NCBI GenBank assembly: GCA_015259235.1
Contig: JABZGM010000049.1
Location: 1 to 12,309, forward strand
Length of the DNA stretch: 12,309 bases
DNA from: Alloprevotella sp.
Lineage (GTDB): Bacteria; Bacteroidota; Bacteroidia; Bacteroidales; Bacteroidaceae
Reading direction: 5' to 3'
The notes beneath the pieces are model-generated. The model was not told the DNA's origin. It saw only the letters and a program-made list of their open reading frames with translations, and searched no databases. The position numbers and the translations under genes were made by a program. Within the stretch, counting starts at the first letter, position 1. Every line of letters begins with the position of its first letter. Shown in pieces: positions 1 through 6,305 of the stretch.

Positions 1-432
1 AACGTAGAGGGTGCAGCTCGTCCCACAGCCATGCAAGTAGGGCTCACCAACAATGCTCAGAAAGCCTTTGAAGCTAGTTTGAAAGGCGGTCTAGACGCAG
101 CTCCTCTCTCTCCCGAAGCCTTGCGTCATCCACTCCTTACCACCACTAGTGAGACGCAAGATGCCAGCACCAAAGAAGCTGCAAACCTCTGTGGCACTTG
201 CCACCACGAGAATGTGTCTGCCCAAGTAGGATTCCTCAACTTCGGTAAGGGTTATGGCGAACCAGCCGACCTCTGGGGTAACATGGTCAACCGTTCTTCC
301 GTAGTGTTGTATGGCTATGCTCTCAAGACCCTCGAACTTTTGGAGAAATCGGTGAAGACTACGAAGAATCCAGAACTTCGTGCGCACTATCAAACCCTCC
401 TCACTCGTTTGAAGAAGAAGTTTGAGGCTTAA
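1..432 (+). CDS. C-terminal part of an unrecognised protein (5' end outside window)
   Basis: The frame is open from base 1 to the TAA at 430-432, giving 143 residues of C-terminus; the ATG at 31 is in frame but is probably internal because the frame stays open to the window edge. I do not recognise the family. Visible features are a CGTCHH sequence (bases 190-207), which matches the CxxCH c-type haem attachment pattern but is a single copy; a Gly-rich patch (NFGKGYGEP); and a basic, probably helical tail ending LTRLKKKFEA. No membrane segment is present in the visible part. The gene is followed by a strong terminator at 481-520, so it ends its transcription unit. A secreted enzyme or a cytochrome-like protein are both possible; neither can be assigned without the N-terminus. 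Confidence 0.7.
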   Translation, partial: NVEGAARPTAMQVGLTNNAQKAFEASLKGGLDAAPLSPEALRHPLLTTTSETQDASTKEAANLCGTCHHENVSAQVGFLNFGKGYGEPADLWGNMVNRSSVVLYGYALKTLELLEKSVKTTKNPELRAHYQTLLTRLKKKFEA

Positions 433-437
433 TCCCC

Positions 438-458
438 AATCGGTCATTAGACCGTTAT
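438..458 (-). repeat. Outlying copy of the 21-bp TCATTAGACCG motif
   Basis: This 21-bp segment matches the reverse complement of 650-670 at 20 of 21 positions. Within it, 441-445 and 450-454 form a small perfect hairpin (CGGTC-ATTA-GACCG). It sits between the stop of the first gene and its terminator, apart from the main inverted repeat at 585-693. Confidence 0.7.
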
Positions 459-480
459 AATTCCCCCTTACTTAATCACA

Positions 481-520
481 ACGGACACCTCTATCCTTTT
501 CGATGGAGGTGTCCGTTTTG
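481..520 (+). terminator. Rho-independent terminator after the first gene
   Basis: A 15-bp stem (481-495 with 502-516, one G-U wobble) closes a 6-base loop and runs into TTTT G TTT G. It lies 48 bp after the stop at 432 and faces the right way to end that gene. Confidence 0.85.
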
Positions 521-584
521 TTTGTTATGCTCTTATTCTTGCGGAATAAGTCTAGGGCAAAGGTGGGTATAGGACGAACAATAC

Positions 585-693
585 GCAGATTTCAACCCAA
601 ATCGGTCATTAGATCCTGAACAGATTTCATTAGATTGTTGAGCAGATTGATAACGGTCTAATGACTGATTTGGGTTTAAGCCTGAAATTCTGC
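585..693. repeat. Large imperfect inverted repeat
   Basis: Bases 594-613 pair with 657-676: 20 bp, with only a G-T wobble as departure. A further outer match joins 585-593 to 684-693 (one extra base), with a 7-base bulge on the right side. The 43-base centre holds another TCATTAGA copy (628-635). The right arm runs straight into the DUF1016 relic. In opposite frames the arms read similarly (SNDRFGLK on the minus strand, FGFKPE on the plus strand), which suggests that a piece of coding sequence was duplicated in inverted orientation. No transposase is present nearby. Confidence 0.75.
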
Positions 694-883
694 AACCATT
701 GGTCGCAGAAATCAGTTGGTCAAAGCATATCGTCATTCTGACCAATGTAAGGAGACTCAACAGAGGCAGTTCTACATCTTGGCGACGAAGAAATACGGAT
801 GGACAAAGGATGTGCTGATACACAAAATAGAATTGAAGACGTATGAGAACTTCCTGCTTGGACAAAGCATATTTGATACCACG
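669..883 (+). pseudogene. Frameshifted relic of a DUF1016/YhcG-type (PDDEXK nuclease family) gene
   Basis: Two adjacent frames together give about 70 residues that resemble the N-terminal DUF1016 domain. The first frame (669-743) contains PEILQPLVAEISWSKHIVIL. The second (746-883) contains CKETQQRQFYILATKKYGW, then WTKDVLIHKIE and a TYENFLLGQ stretch. Joining them needs one extra base near 744-746, where LT-K-CKET would be restored, so a single-base deletion is the simplest explanation. A TGA at 666-668 lies just before the first frame, and similarity stops near 883, so both ends of the gene are gone. Intact family members usually exceed 300 residues and carry a C-terminal PDDEXK nuclease domain; none of that domain remains. 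It is not expected to be functional. The family assignment is from memory of its motifs, not from a search. Confidence 0.68.
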
Positions 884-952
884 CAAACTAAAAGTATCCA
901 TAACCCAACCGTCGTTTTTAGGGTTGCTATTGGTGGCTTGAGCAGGAGGGAC

Positions 953-2272
953 TTAGGGATTCTCTTCTAAGAGGGAAGGCGTGTTTTGTTCCTCTTCACC
1001 CGAAGGCACAATGTCGGGTTGCACATCTGGGCGAATGTGCGGTGTATCGAAACCTTGGGTTAGTGCACGGCATACAGCATCTTGGAAATTTCGTCCTTCA
1101 GCAGTGGTGCGCACACCTTGGTTGATGATAGCGAAACACAGTCTGTGACCATTGGCAGCCATGGCATAGCCCGTGAGCGAACTCACCCCTTCGAGAGTTC
1201 CCGTCTTGGCACGAACATTGTCTTGGGCTGGCGTGCGACGACAGCGCGACTTCAGCGTGCCGTCACGTCCCATAATGGGCAGTGCTGTGGTGAGATGCGT
1301 GAACGTCTCTTCGCTCCGTGCCGCATGGCGCAGCATCGCCACCAATAGTTCGGGCGAAACATAGTTGTAGAGCGAAAGCCCACTACCATCTGCCACGAGA
1401 TAGTCTGAAGGTTGCAAGCCGCACTGCGCTATCACACGCTGCACCTGCGCTGCAGCATCCTTGTACGTAGCATAGGCGCGCTTGGACAAGGCTGCCAACT
1501 GATAAAACATCGCCTCAGCGCAGAGATTATTCGAGTCTTTGAGCATGGGGTGAAGCACTTGGTCTATGCTGTGCTTGCGCTCCACCAGCAGTTGTGCCCC
1601 ACGAGGCAGAGTGCCACGTTGGATATTTCCCTCTAGCGTGATGCCGGCGCGCCCCAAATGTTCATAGAAATGATCTGCCCAACTGTCGTTGCCGCGATAG
1701 AGCAAGGGTGTGAGGGGCTTGTTCTTGTCGTCCCAACACCAGCCCCATCCGAAACTTGTCGTGTCTTTCATAGAGACATCGAGCACTAGGTCACCCGTGA
1801 TGCGACGAATGCCACGTTGACGGAGCACTTCCACAAAAGCGCGCAGGTCGTCACGTCCGAAGAGAGGGTCGAATCCTCCACGTGCCACAAGCGAACCTTG
1901 CAGCACACTGTCGGTGGGTGCCACGGTACTATAGAGTTGTGTGGAAAATTGATAATCACCTCCCAGTTTGTCCAGTGCTGTCACCGCTGTGATCACCTTC
2001 ATGCTCGAAGCGGGGCGCATGCGCTGTTGATGTCCGTGGGCATAGAGCATAGAGTCGGTGGTGAGATCATAGACGCAGAGACCCAACTGACTGCGCTGCA
2101 TGAGCGGCAGTTGCACAAGCGAATCAAGACGCTGGCAGATGAGTTGGCTAAACGCATTGGTGGAGCGTTCGGCTGTGGTCACCTCACTGGTGGTCTGTGC
2201 CGAAACTGCCACTGCTGTGGGCAGACACAAACTAGAGAGCGTGAGGACAAAGAAGGAGAAAAGACGAGACAT
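953..2272 (-). CDS. dacB: D-alanyl-D-alanine carboxypeptidase/endopeptidase, PBP4 type (peptidase S13)
   Basis: This penicillin-binding protein trims pentapeptides and cleaves cross-links in periplasmic peptidoglycan. With the ATG at 2272 it has 439 residues, normal for the family. A signal peptide occupies about residues 1-26 (MSRLFSFFV...VSAQ). The three active-site motifs are present: SSMK at 89-92 (Ser89 nucleophile, Lys92), SNN at 247-249, and KTG at 356-358. The conserved DGSGLS lies at 295-300. The C-terminal tail after about 410 is acidic and Pro-rich and is probably disordered. An upstream in-frame ATG at 2392 would add 40 residues but reads through the terminator at 2313-2374 and buries the signal peptide, so I reject it; the ATG at 2290 is an alternative. 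No clear promoter is visible, so some read-through from the OmpH genes is possible. Confidence 0.93.
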   Translation of the reverse strand: MSRLFSFFVLTLSSLCLPTAVAVSAQTTSEVTTAERSTNAFSQLICQRLDSLVQLPLMQRSQLGLCVYDLTTDSMLYAHGHQQRMRPASSMKVITAVTALDKLGGDYQFSTQLYSTVAPTDSVLQGSLVARGGFDPLFGRDDLRAFVEVLRQRGIRRITGDLVLDVSMKDTTSFGWGWCWDDKNKPLTPLLYRGNDSWADHFYEHLGRAGITLEGNIQRGTLPRGAQLLVERKHSIDQVLHPMLKDSNNLCAEAMFYQLAALSKRAYATYKDAAAQVQRVIAQCGLQPSDYLVADGSGLSLYNYVSPELLVAMLRHAARSEETFTHLTTALPIMGRDGTLKSRCRRTPAQDNVRAKTGTLEGVSSLTGYAMAANGHRLCFAIINQGVRTTAEGRNFQDAVCRALTQGFDTPHIRPDVQPDIVPSGEEEQNTPSLLEENP

Positions 2273-2312
2273 GGGCAGGAGGGGGAGCATACAGCGAGGA
2301 GGAAAGGGAGAG

Positions 2313-2374
2313 CCAAAGAAAAAGCATCTGAACTTTCGGATGCGTCTAGTAAAAACGCCAGAGAGTTCAGATGC
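2313..2374 (-). terminator. Minus-strand terminator ending the OmpH unit
   Basis: A perfect 11-bp stem (2364-2374 with 2324-2334) closes a 29-base loop that can hold a smaller GCGT/ACGC stem, and on the minus strand it is followed by TTTTTCTTT. It lies about 85 bp after the stop of the second OmpH gene and before dacB. Confidence 0.7.
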
Positions 2375-2460
2375 TAAAGAGGAGGAAGCCATTGTCGCGT
2401 GATGCAGCTATCGCAGAGATTCAGACATCATGGGCAAGGCAAGTCCGACGTTCTCAGAAT

Positions 2461-2970
2461 TTATTTGATGCCGAGCTGCGACTTGATTTGCGCAGTGATG
2501 TCGGTAGAGAGGGCTTCATTGATGTGAATCATGCCTTGTGCTGCACTCTTGTCAATGGCAAACACATATTGACCAGTCTTGATAACGGCAGAGATGGCAG
2601 CATTTACCTTGTCGAGGACAGGTTGCAAGCGCTTTTGTTGCTCTTGACGGAAAGCTTGTTCATTGTCTTGAGCAGTTTGTTGGATGCGTTGTTGAAGATC
2701 TTGGAGTTCTTTCTCCTTGCGAGCACGGATGTTGGCAGGAGTCTTGTCATTCACTTCAGCTTGATACTTCTCAAACTTAGATTGGAGTTCCTTCTGCATA
2801 GCCTCAAGGTCAGCTTGGTATTGCTTGCCAATCGCTTCAACTTCAGTTTGTACCTTCTTAAATTCAGAGTAGTTGGTCACGATTTCTTGAGAGTTGTAGT
2901 GTGCCACTTTTTGGGCAAGGAGGCTCAAAGGAGCCACCATGAGGAGCATGAGGAGGATTTTCTTGAACAT
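2461..2970 (-). CDS. OmpH/Skp family periplasmic chaperone (second of a tandem pair)
   Basis: The 169-residue protein has a signal peptide (about 1-19, MFKKILLMLLMV...LLAQ), then a short strand (KVAHYNSQEI). Residues 35-115 are a long, charged, Gln/Glu/Lys-rich helical stretch typical of the coiled-coil arms of Skp. The C-terminal part returns to the core (YVFAIDKSAAQGMIHI, ending SQLGIK). Skp proteins are trimeric chaperones that hold unfolded outer-membrane proteins in the periplasm for the BAM complex. It lies 150 bp downstream of a related but divergent OmpH gene (3121-3639) on the same strand, the usual paired arrangement in Bacteroidetes, although bamA and murI, often next to such pairs, are not seen here. 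A terminator follows it. Confidence 0.9.
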   Translation of the reverse strand: MFKKILLMLLMVAPLSLLAQKVAHYNSQEIVTNYSEFKKVQTEVEAIGKQYQADLEAMQKELQSKFEKYQAEVNDKTPANIRARKEKELQDLQQRIQQTAQDNEQAFRQEQQKRLQPVLDKVNAAISAVIKTGQYVFAIDKSAAQGMIHINEALSTDITAQIKSQLGIK

Positions 2971-3120
2971 ATTGCTATTTTTTTAATGTTTCTAATTAGG
3001 GTTTGGAGAGCATCTCCCTTCCTGTTCACAGACCTTTCGGTGCTAAGTCAAACAATCAAGCACTTCTTTTTCAGTGCTACAAGGAGGCTATCTCACGATA
3101 TTTGGGCAAAATTACGACTT
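2971..3120 (-). promoter_or_regulatory. Spacer between the two OmpH genes with a possible promoter box
   Basis: On the minus strand TAATTTTG (3107-3114) fits the Bacteroidetes -7 box TAnnTTTG, but no TTTG stands at the -33 position, so promoter activity is uncertain. A 6-bp hairpin (3059-3064 with 3073-3078, AGCACT/AGTGCT) lies in the spacer and could be a weak attenuator or processing site; it lacks a T-run. The downstream OmpH gene may therefore be partly transcribed on its own. Confidence 0.35.
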
Positions 3121-3639
3121 TTAGTTGGAATAGCCTAATTTAGCCAGCACTTCATTGCTAATATCAATGGCAGGTGAAGCAAAAATGATACCCGCTCCTT
3201 CGCTAGCGCGGTCGAGAATGAGCTGAAAACCTTTGGCTTGTGCCACCGCTTTCACAGCATTGTACACCTCATCTTGGATGGGTTGGAGCAAGGCTGTGCG
3301 TTTTTTATACAGTTCGCCTTCTGGACCGAAATAGCGCTTTTTAAGGTCAGCAGCATCTTTCTCCTTTTTCACGATAGCATCCTCGCGTGTTTTCTTTTGT
3401 GCTTCGGAGAGGAACACGGCTTCGTTCTGATAGTTGCGATAGAGCGTCTTGGCTTCGTTGTCAATGGCTTCAACTTCTGCTTGCCATTTCTTGGAGATTT
3501 GATTGAGCTGTTCGCCAGCGCGCTCATAAGCAGGAATATTGTGCATGATATATTCCATGTCGATGAGGGCAAACTTTTGTGCTGCCGCTCCCACACTTGT
3601 GGTAAGGGCAATAAAGAGGAGAAGGAGGAATTTCTTCAT
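3121..3639 (-). CDS. OmpH/Skp family periplasmic chaperone (first of a tandem pair)
   Basis: The 172-residue protein has a signal peptide of about 20 residues (MKKFLLLLFIALTTSVGAAA), followed by the characteristic first strand QKFALIDMEYIM. A charged helical region (about 38-115) contains the motif YRNYQNEAVFLSEAQKK. The C-terminal core has LLQPIQDEVYNAVKAVAQ and GFQLILDRASEGAGIIFA, close to the Skp/OmpH consensus. It likely shuttles outer-membrane proteins through the periplasm. Of the two paralogues this is the more canonical. A consensus promoter (3726-3757) about 80 bp upstream drives it. The oxyR gene lies 171 bp upstream on the same strand and is probably separately controlled. Confidence 0.92.
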   Translation of the reverse strand: MKKFLLLLFIALTTSVGAAAQKFALIDMEYIMHNIPAYERAGEQLNQISKKWQAEVEAIDNEAKTLYRNYQNEAVFLSEAQKKTREDAIVKKEKDAADLKKRYFGPEGELYKKRTALLQPIQDEVYNAVKAVAQAKGFQLILDRASEGAGIIFASPAIDISNEVLAKLGYSN

Positions 3640-3725
3640 ACGAGGAGAAGTTTTGTGAGCTATCTAAGTATAATACGTTAGGGCTATCTCTCGCGCAAGC
3701 GAAAAGATGGTAACTATTTTCGCGA

Positions 3726-3757
3726 CAAATATAATGAATCTCTTTCAGATTAACAAA
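3726..3757 (-). promoter_or_regulatory. Bacteroidetes-type promoter for the OmpH pair
   Basis: On the minus strand TTTG (3754-3757) and TATATTTG (3726-3733) are separated by 20 bp, matching the -33 TTTG and -7 TAnnTTTG consensus. Transcription would begin near 3720, leaving an untranslated leader of about 80 bases before the ATG at 3639. One arm of an 11-bp inverted repeat (3735-3745) fills the spacer. Confidence 0.75.
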
Positions 3758-3805
3758 GAAAGCTGTCGATATATGGGTATTCTTTTGCTTTTGTAAAGAG
3801 ATTCA
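3735..3805. repeat. Split 11-bp perfect inverted repeat at the OmpH promoter
   Basis: TGAATCTCTTT at 3735-3745 is the exact reverse complement of AAAGAGATTCA at 3795-3805, with 49 bases between. One arm lies between the two promoter boxes; the other lies about 40 bp upstream of the -33 box, next to the 3' end of oxyR (stop at 3811). It could be a pair of operator half-sites or a large hairpin at the end of the oxyR transcript. No T-run follows on the minus strand. Confidence 0.55.
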
Positions 3806-3810
3806 GCCTT

Positions 3811-4740
3811 TTAATTGATGGGTTTCTGCACTTTGGTGAGGTGATGCATTCCTGAAGGCACCGATTTGCGGATGGTATCCACCAAGATTTGGAGGATGGA
3901 ATGGCGCACGAAGTCAGGACTTGTCACGATGACCACCTCGCGAGTAGGCACGGGCACGGCAAAAGGATGCACCAGTTTGCGCTGCTCAGCTGAAAGTTGC
4001 AAGGTGCAAAGCTCTGGGATGAACGTCACCCCCACACCGTTCTCCACCATGCGCATGAAAGTTTCGATGCTGCCCAAGTGATACGACCGCTGACTGCGAC
4101 GTCCCGACTTGAGTTGACAATACTGCACGAGTTGATCACGGAAACAATGCCCTTCGTCGAGCAACCACAGGGGTACTTCTCGCAAATCGCTGGTCTTCAC
4201 CGACGGCAGATGTGCCAATGGAGTGTCCTGAGCAGCATAGACGAAATACTGTTCATAGAAGAGAGTGTCGCTGACAAATTGGTCCAATCCTTCGATGTCT
4301 GCCAAGATGCCTGCGTCGATTTCGCCATTGGTGAGCGCAGTTTTGATAGCACTGGTCTTCATCTCCGTGATGTGCAATTCGACATCAGGATAGCGACGTG
4401 AAAATTCGGGATAAAAACGTGGAATGAGATAAGGGGCAATGGTGGGCAACACCGCTATAGAGAAGGTGCCACGCGGCGTGTGCTGTGCCTCATCCACACA
4501 GGCTTTGAGGCGTTGCGCTTGCGCCAGGGTCTGACGTGCTTGCGCCACGATGGTCTCTCCCACAGGAGTGAGTGCGATGGGCTTGATGCGACGATTAAAG
4601 ATTTTCACCCCCAACTCCTCTTCGAGCTTTTGCACCATCGAACTGAGTGTGGGCTGTGTGACATCGCAGGCTTCAGCGGCTTTGAGAAAATGGCGATGTT
4701 CAGCCACTGCCACCACATATTCTAGTTGTTGAAGCGTCAT
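3811..4740 (-). CDS. oxyR: OxyR, peroxide-sensing LysR-type regulator
   Basis: The 309-residue protein has the LysR family length. Residues 1-60 form the winged helix-turn-helix (MTLQQLEYVVAVAEHRHF, then AAEACDVTQPTLSSMVQKLE, then GVKIFNR). The rest is the substrate-binding-like domain. LLDEGHCFRDQ places Cys199, and VQYC places Cys208; the numbering and the 8-residue spacing are those of the E. coli OxyR redox pair, which forms a disulfide on peroxide exposure. The SIETFMRMVENGVGVTFIPE stretch also matches OxyR. It likely activates peroxide-defence genes (ahpC, katA, dps type), none of which is in this window. The upstream glycosyltransferase stop is only 32 bp away and no promoter box is visible there, so the gene is either cotranscribed with it or uses a promoter inside it. 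Confidence 0.94.
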   Translation of the reverse strand: MTLQQLEYVVAVAEHRHFLKAAEACDVTQPTLSSMVQKLEEELGVKIFNRRIKPIALTPVGETIVAQARQTLAQAQRLKACVDEAQHTPRGTFSIAVLPTIAPYLIPRFYPEFSRRYPDVELHITEMKTSAIKTALTNGEIDAGILADIEGLDQFVSDTLFYEQYFVYAAQDTPLAHLPSVKTSDLREVPLWLLDEGHCFRDQLVQYCQLKSGRRSQRSYHLGSIETFMRMVENGVGVTFIPELCTLQLSAEQRKLVHPFAVPVPTREVVIVTSPDFVRHSILQILVDTIRKSVPSGMHHLTKVQKPIN

Positions 4741-4772
4741 ATATATATAGGTTATTCATTAGAATTTGGACT

Positions 4773-5759
4773 TTAGCATCGGGCTAAAAGACGAGCGATG
4801 CGCCATGCTCCTCTTCCTCCCCAGCTCACATAGTGGCGCAGCAAAGTGGCAAACAAGGCGGTGACCTCCTTCGGATGGGGCATGGCGGAGTGCATTGTGG
4901 CGAGCAATTCTTGTGCCGCCTGCGGTGCACCCTCTTGGATGAGCTGTCCTGCCACGATGTGCGTGCGATAGTGCAGTGCACTAAGGGCTTCTTGCTGCTG
5001 TGCACCACTCAAGTTGATACTACTGTCACACAAGATTTGGACTAGACTCAACAAAGCTGAATTGATTTGCTTAGCGCGACTACAATAGCTTCCTCCTGTG
5101 ATGCTGTCAGGATGCTGCACGATTTGGTGAAACACTCCCTCGCACCACGCAGGATGGGGAGACGCCAAGAGCAAACGCAGCCCAAGTTCGTAGTCATCCC
5201 ACAAGGAGAGAGCAGAATTCCACCCACCAATGCGACGCAGCAAGTCGGTTTGCGCCACAAAACTTTGGGTGGCAATGCAAGCCCCTAAGATTTGATCCAC
5301 AAGCATGGGCGCTGGTGTGCCCCAACGGACCACTTGTCGCACGGGCACTGCTGGAGTGCTGCTCGGAAACACCATCCGCGTGCGTGCTATCACCCACTCT
5401 CTCTGTTGCGCTAGGGCAGAGCGCATCATCTTTTCCAAAAAGTCGGGCGACATCCAGTCGTCGGAATCAAAGAAACTCACCCATTCGGTGGTGACGGCTT
5501 GCAGTCCTCGATTGCGCGCTGCGGCAGCACCAGGGGTGTCCTCAGAGAGCAAGAGCAATTCGCAATGGGGTTTTTGCTGCTGCATCCAAGTTGCCACCAC
5601 AGCTTTGGAGTCATCGGTAGAGGCATTGTCCACCACAATGAGCTGTGCAGGGCGCAGCGTCTGCGCTAGGATGGAGTCGAGCGTGGCAAGGATGCAATGC
5701 GCGCGATTGAACACGGGAACAACCACAGCAACTCTAGGGGAAGAAGGAGCGAGTGACAT
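4773..5759 (-). CDS. Family 2 (GT-A fold) glycosyltransferase
   Basis: The 328-residue cytoplasmic enzyme has the GT2 layout. The nucleotide-binding strand is VAVVVPVFNRAHC (10-22), followed by VDNASTDDS (43-51). Next come AAAARNRGL and FFDSDDW, where DSDD (98-101) is the metal-binding DxD motif. WDDYELGLRLL (187-197) is the likely catalytic-base region. No membrane helix is evident, so it probably acts at the inner face of the membrane on a lipid-linked or envelope glycan; donor and acceptor cannot be told from sequence. The C-terminal 100 residues are helical and not typical of a named subfamily. It is not inside a polysaccharide cluster: the neighbours are oxyR downstream and a small DUF2795 gene upstream, so its pathway is unclear. 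Confidence 0.88.
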   Translation of the reverse strand: MSLAPSSPRVAVVVPVFNRAHCILATLDSILAQTLRPAQLIVVDNASTDDSKAVVATWMQQQKPHCELLLLSEDTPGAAAARNRGLQAVTTEWVSFFDSDDWMSPDFLEKMMRSALAQQREWVIARTRMVFPSSTPAVPVRQVVRWGTPAPMLVDQILGACIATQSFVAQTDLLRRIGGWNSALSLWDDYELGLRLLLASPHPAWCEGVFHQIVQHPDSITGGSYCSRAKQINSALLSLVQILCDSSINLSGAQQQEALSALHYRTHIVAGQLIQEGAPQAAQELLATMHSAMPHPKEVTALFATLLRHYVSWGGRGAWRIARLLARC

Positions 5760-5884
5760 GGAAAAGAGAAAGGCAGTGCCAATGAAAAAAGAAAGCTGGT
5801 GGCACTAGATAGCTAGGCATCTGAGCACCATGTGCAGGCAAGTAGGTAGCGCAAGCAGAAAGCCTCAACCACTTACAATCAACA

Positions 5885-5928
5885 CGCATAAAAGAAGCGA
5901 TAGCGAAAGCCAACGGCTTCCGCTATCG
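5885..5928 (-). terminator. Terminator of the DUF2795 gene
   Basis: A 14-bp stem (5898-5911 with 5915-5928, one mismatch) closes a 3-base loop. On the minus strand it is followed by CTTCTTTTATG. It begins 10 bp after the stop of the DUF2795 gene. Confidence 0.75.
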
Positions 5929-5937
5929 TGCGATGAT

Positions 5938-6159
5938 TTAATATTCGTCTTCGTTGAAGAGGAAGTCTTCCTTCGTGGGATAATCGGGCCAAACGTCTTC
6001 GATGGTCTCAAAAACTTCACCTTCGTCCTCAAGTTCGTTGAGATTTTCTACCACTTCCATGGGCGCGCCCGAACGCATTGCGTAGTCAATGAGTTCTTCC
6101 TTGGTGGCTGGCCAAGGCGCGTCTTCGAGTTTTGAAGCCAATTCCAAAGTCCAATACAT
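5938..6159 (-). CDS. DUF2795 domain protein (small acidic, Bacteroidetes type)
   Basis: The 73-residue protein matches my memory of a conserved Bacteroidetes DUF2795 protein over its whole length: MYWTLELASKLEDAPWPATK at the start, then ELIDYAMRSGAPMEVVENL, and the acidic ending DFLFNEDEY. DUF2795 is a small helical domain of unknown biochemical role. There is no signal peptide, so it is cytoplasmic, and it is strongly acidic in its second half (EDEGEVFETIEDVWPDYP). It has its own consensus promoter and terminator, so it is a monocistronic gene. The start is fixed by the MYWTLELA conservation and by the promoter about 25-35 bp upstream. Confidence 0.92.
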   Translation of the reverse strand: MYWTLELASKLEDAPWPATKEELIDYAMRSGAPMEVVENLNELEDEGEVFETIEDVWPDYPTKEDFLFNEDEY

Positions 6160-6191
6160 ATCTGTCGAAATTGATGAAATGATTTAGAGCG

Positions 6192-6222
6192 CAAAGTTAG
6201 CAAAACTTTCCGTATATCCAAA
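6192..6222 (-). promoter_or_regulatory. Bacteroidetes-type promoter for the DUF2795 gene
   Basis: On the minus strand TTTG (6219-6222) and TAACTTTG (6192-6199) are separated by 19 bp, an exact match to the TTTG-N19-TAnnTTTG consensus. Transcription should start near 6186, about 26 bases before the ATG at 6159. Confidence 0.82.
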
Positions 6223-6305
6223 TTTTTGCACCACTATTTTCTTTTGTCCTGCTTATTCTTCCACAGATGCTCTTGTATTTCCGGGCATTAAGCTAGTCGA
6301 GGAGG

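Larger units (their letters stand above)
521..952. other. 432-bp stretch without an intact gene
   Basis: It holds the inverted repeat (585-693) and the DUF1016 relic (669-883). The remaining bases, 521-584 and 884-952, show no promoter, RNA gene or convincing coding sequence. Open frames here lack recognisable motifs, apart from the relic. The region looks like decayed accessory DNA between a terminated plus-strand gene and the 3' end of dacB. Confidence 0.6.

Noticed and set aside
441..454. Small CGGTC-ATTA-GACCG hairpin as a terminator of the first gene
   Set aside because: Stem of only 5 bp without a T-run; the stronger hairpin at 481-520 is the terminator. The segment is better explained as a copy of the repeat.
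533..901. Minus-strand open frame of about 122 codons in the gap before dacB
   Set aside because: It spans both arms of the inverted repeat and runs opposite the DUF1016 relic, with no family-like motif of its own.
895..930. AACCC/GGGTT hairpin as a terminator for dacB
   Set aside because: Only 5 bp with a long loop and no T-run on the minus strand.
2371..3138. Plus-strand open frame of about 255 codons, rich in Leu and Phe
   Set aside because: It is the mirror of the OmpH gene at 2461-2970; its hydrophobic look comes from reading Lys/Glu/Gln codons backwards.
3811..5759. Glycosyltransferase and oxyR as a dedicated functional operon
   Set aside because: The 32-bp gap allows cotranscription, but the roles are unrelated and nothing else in the window supports a shared pathway.
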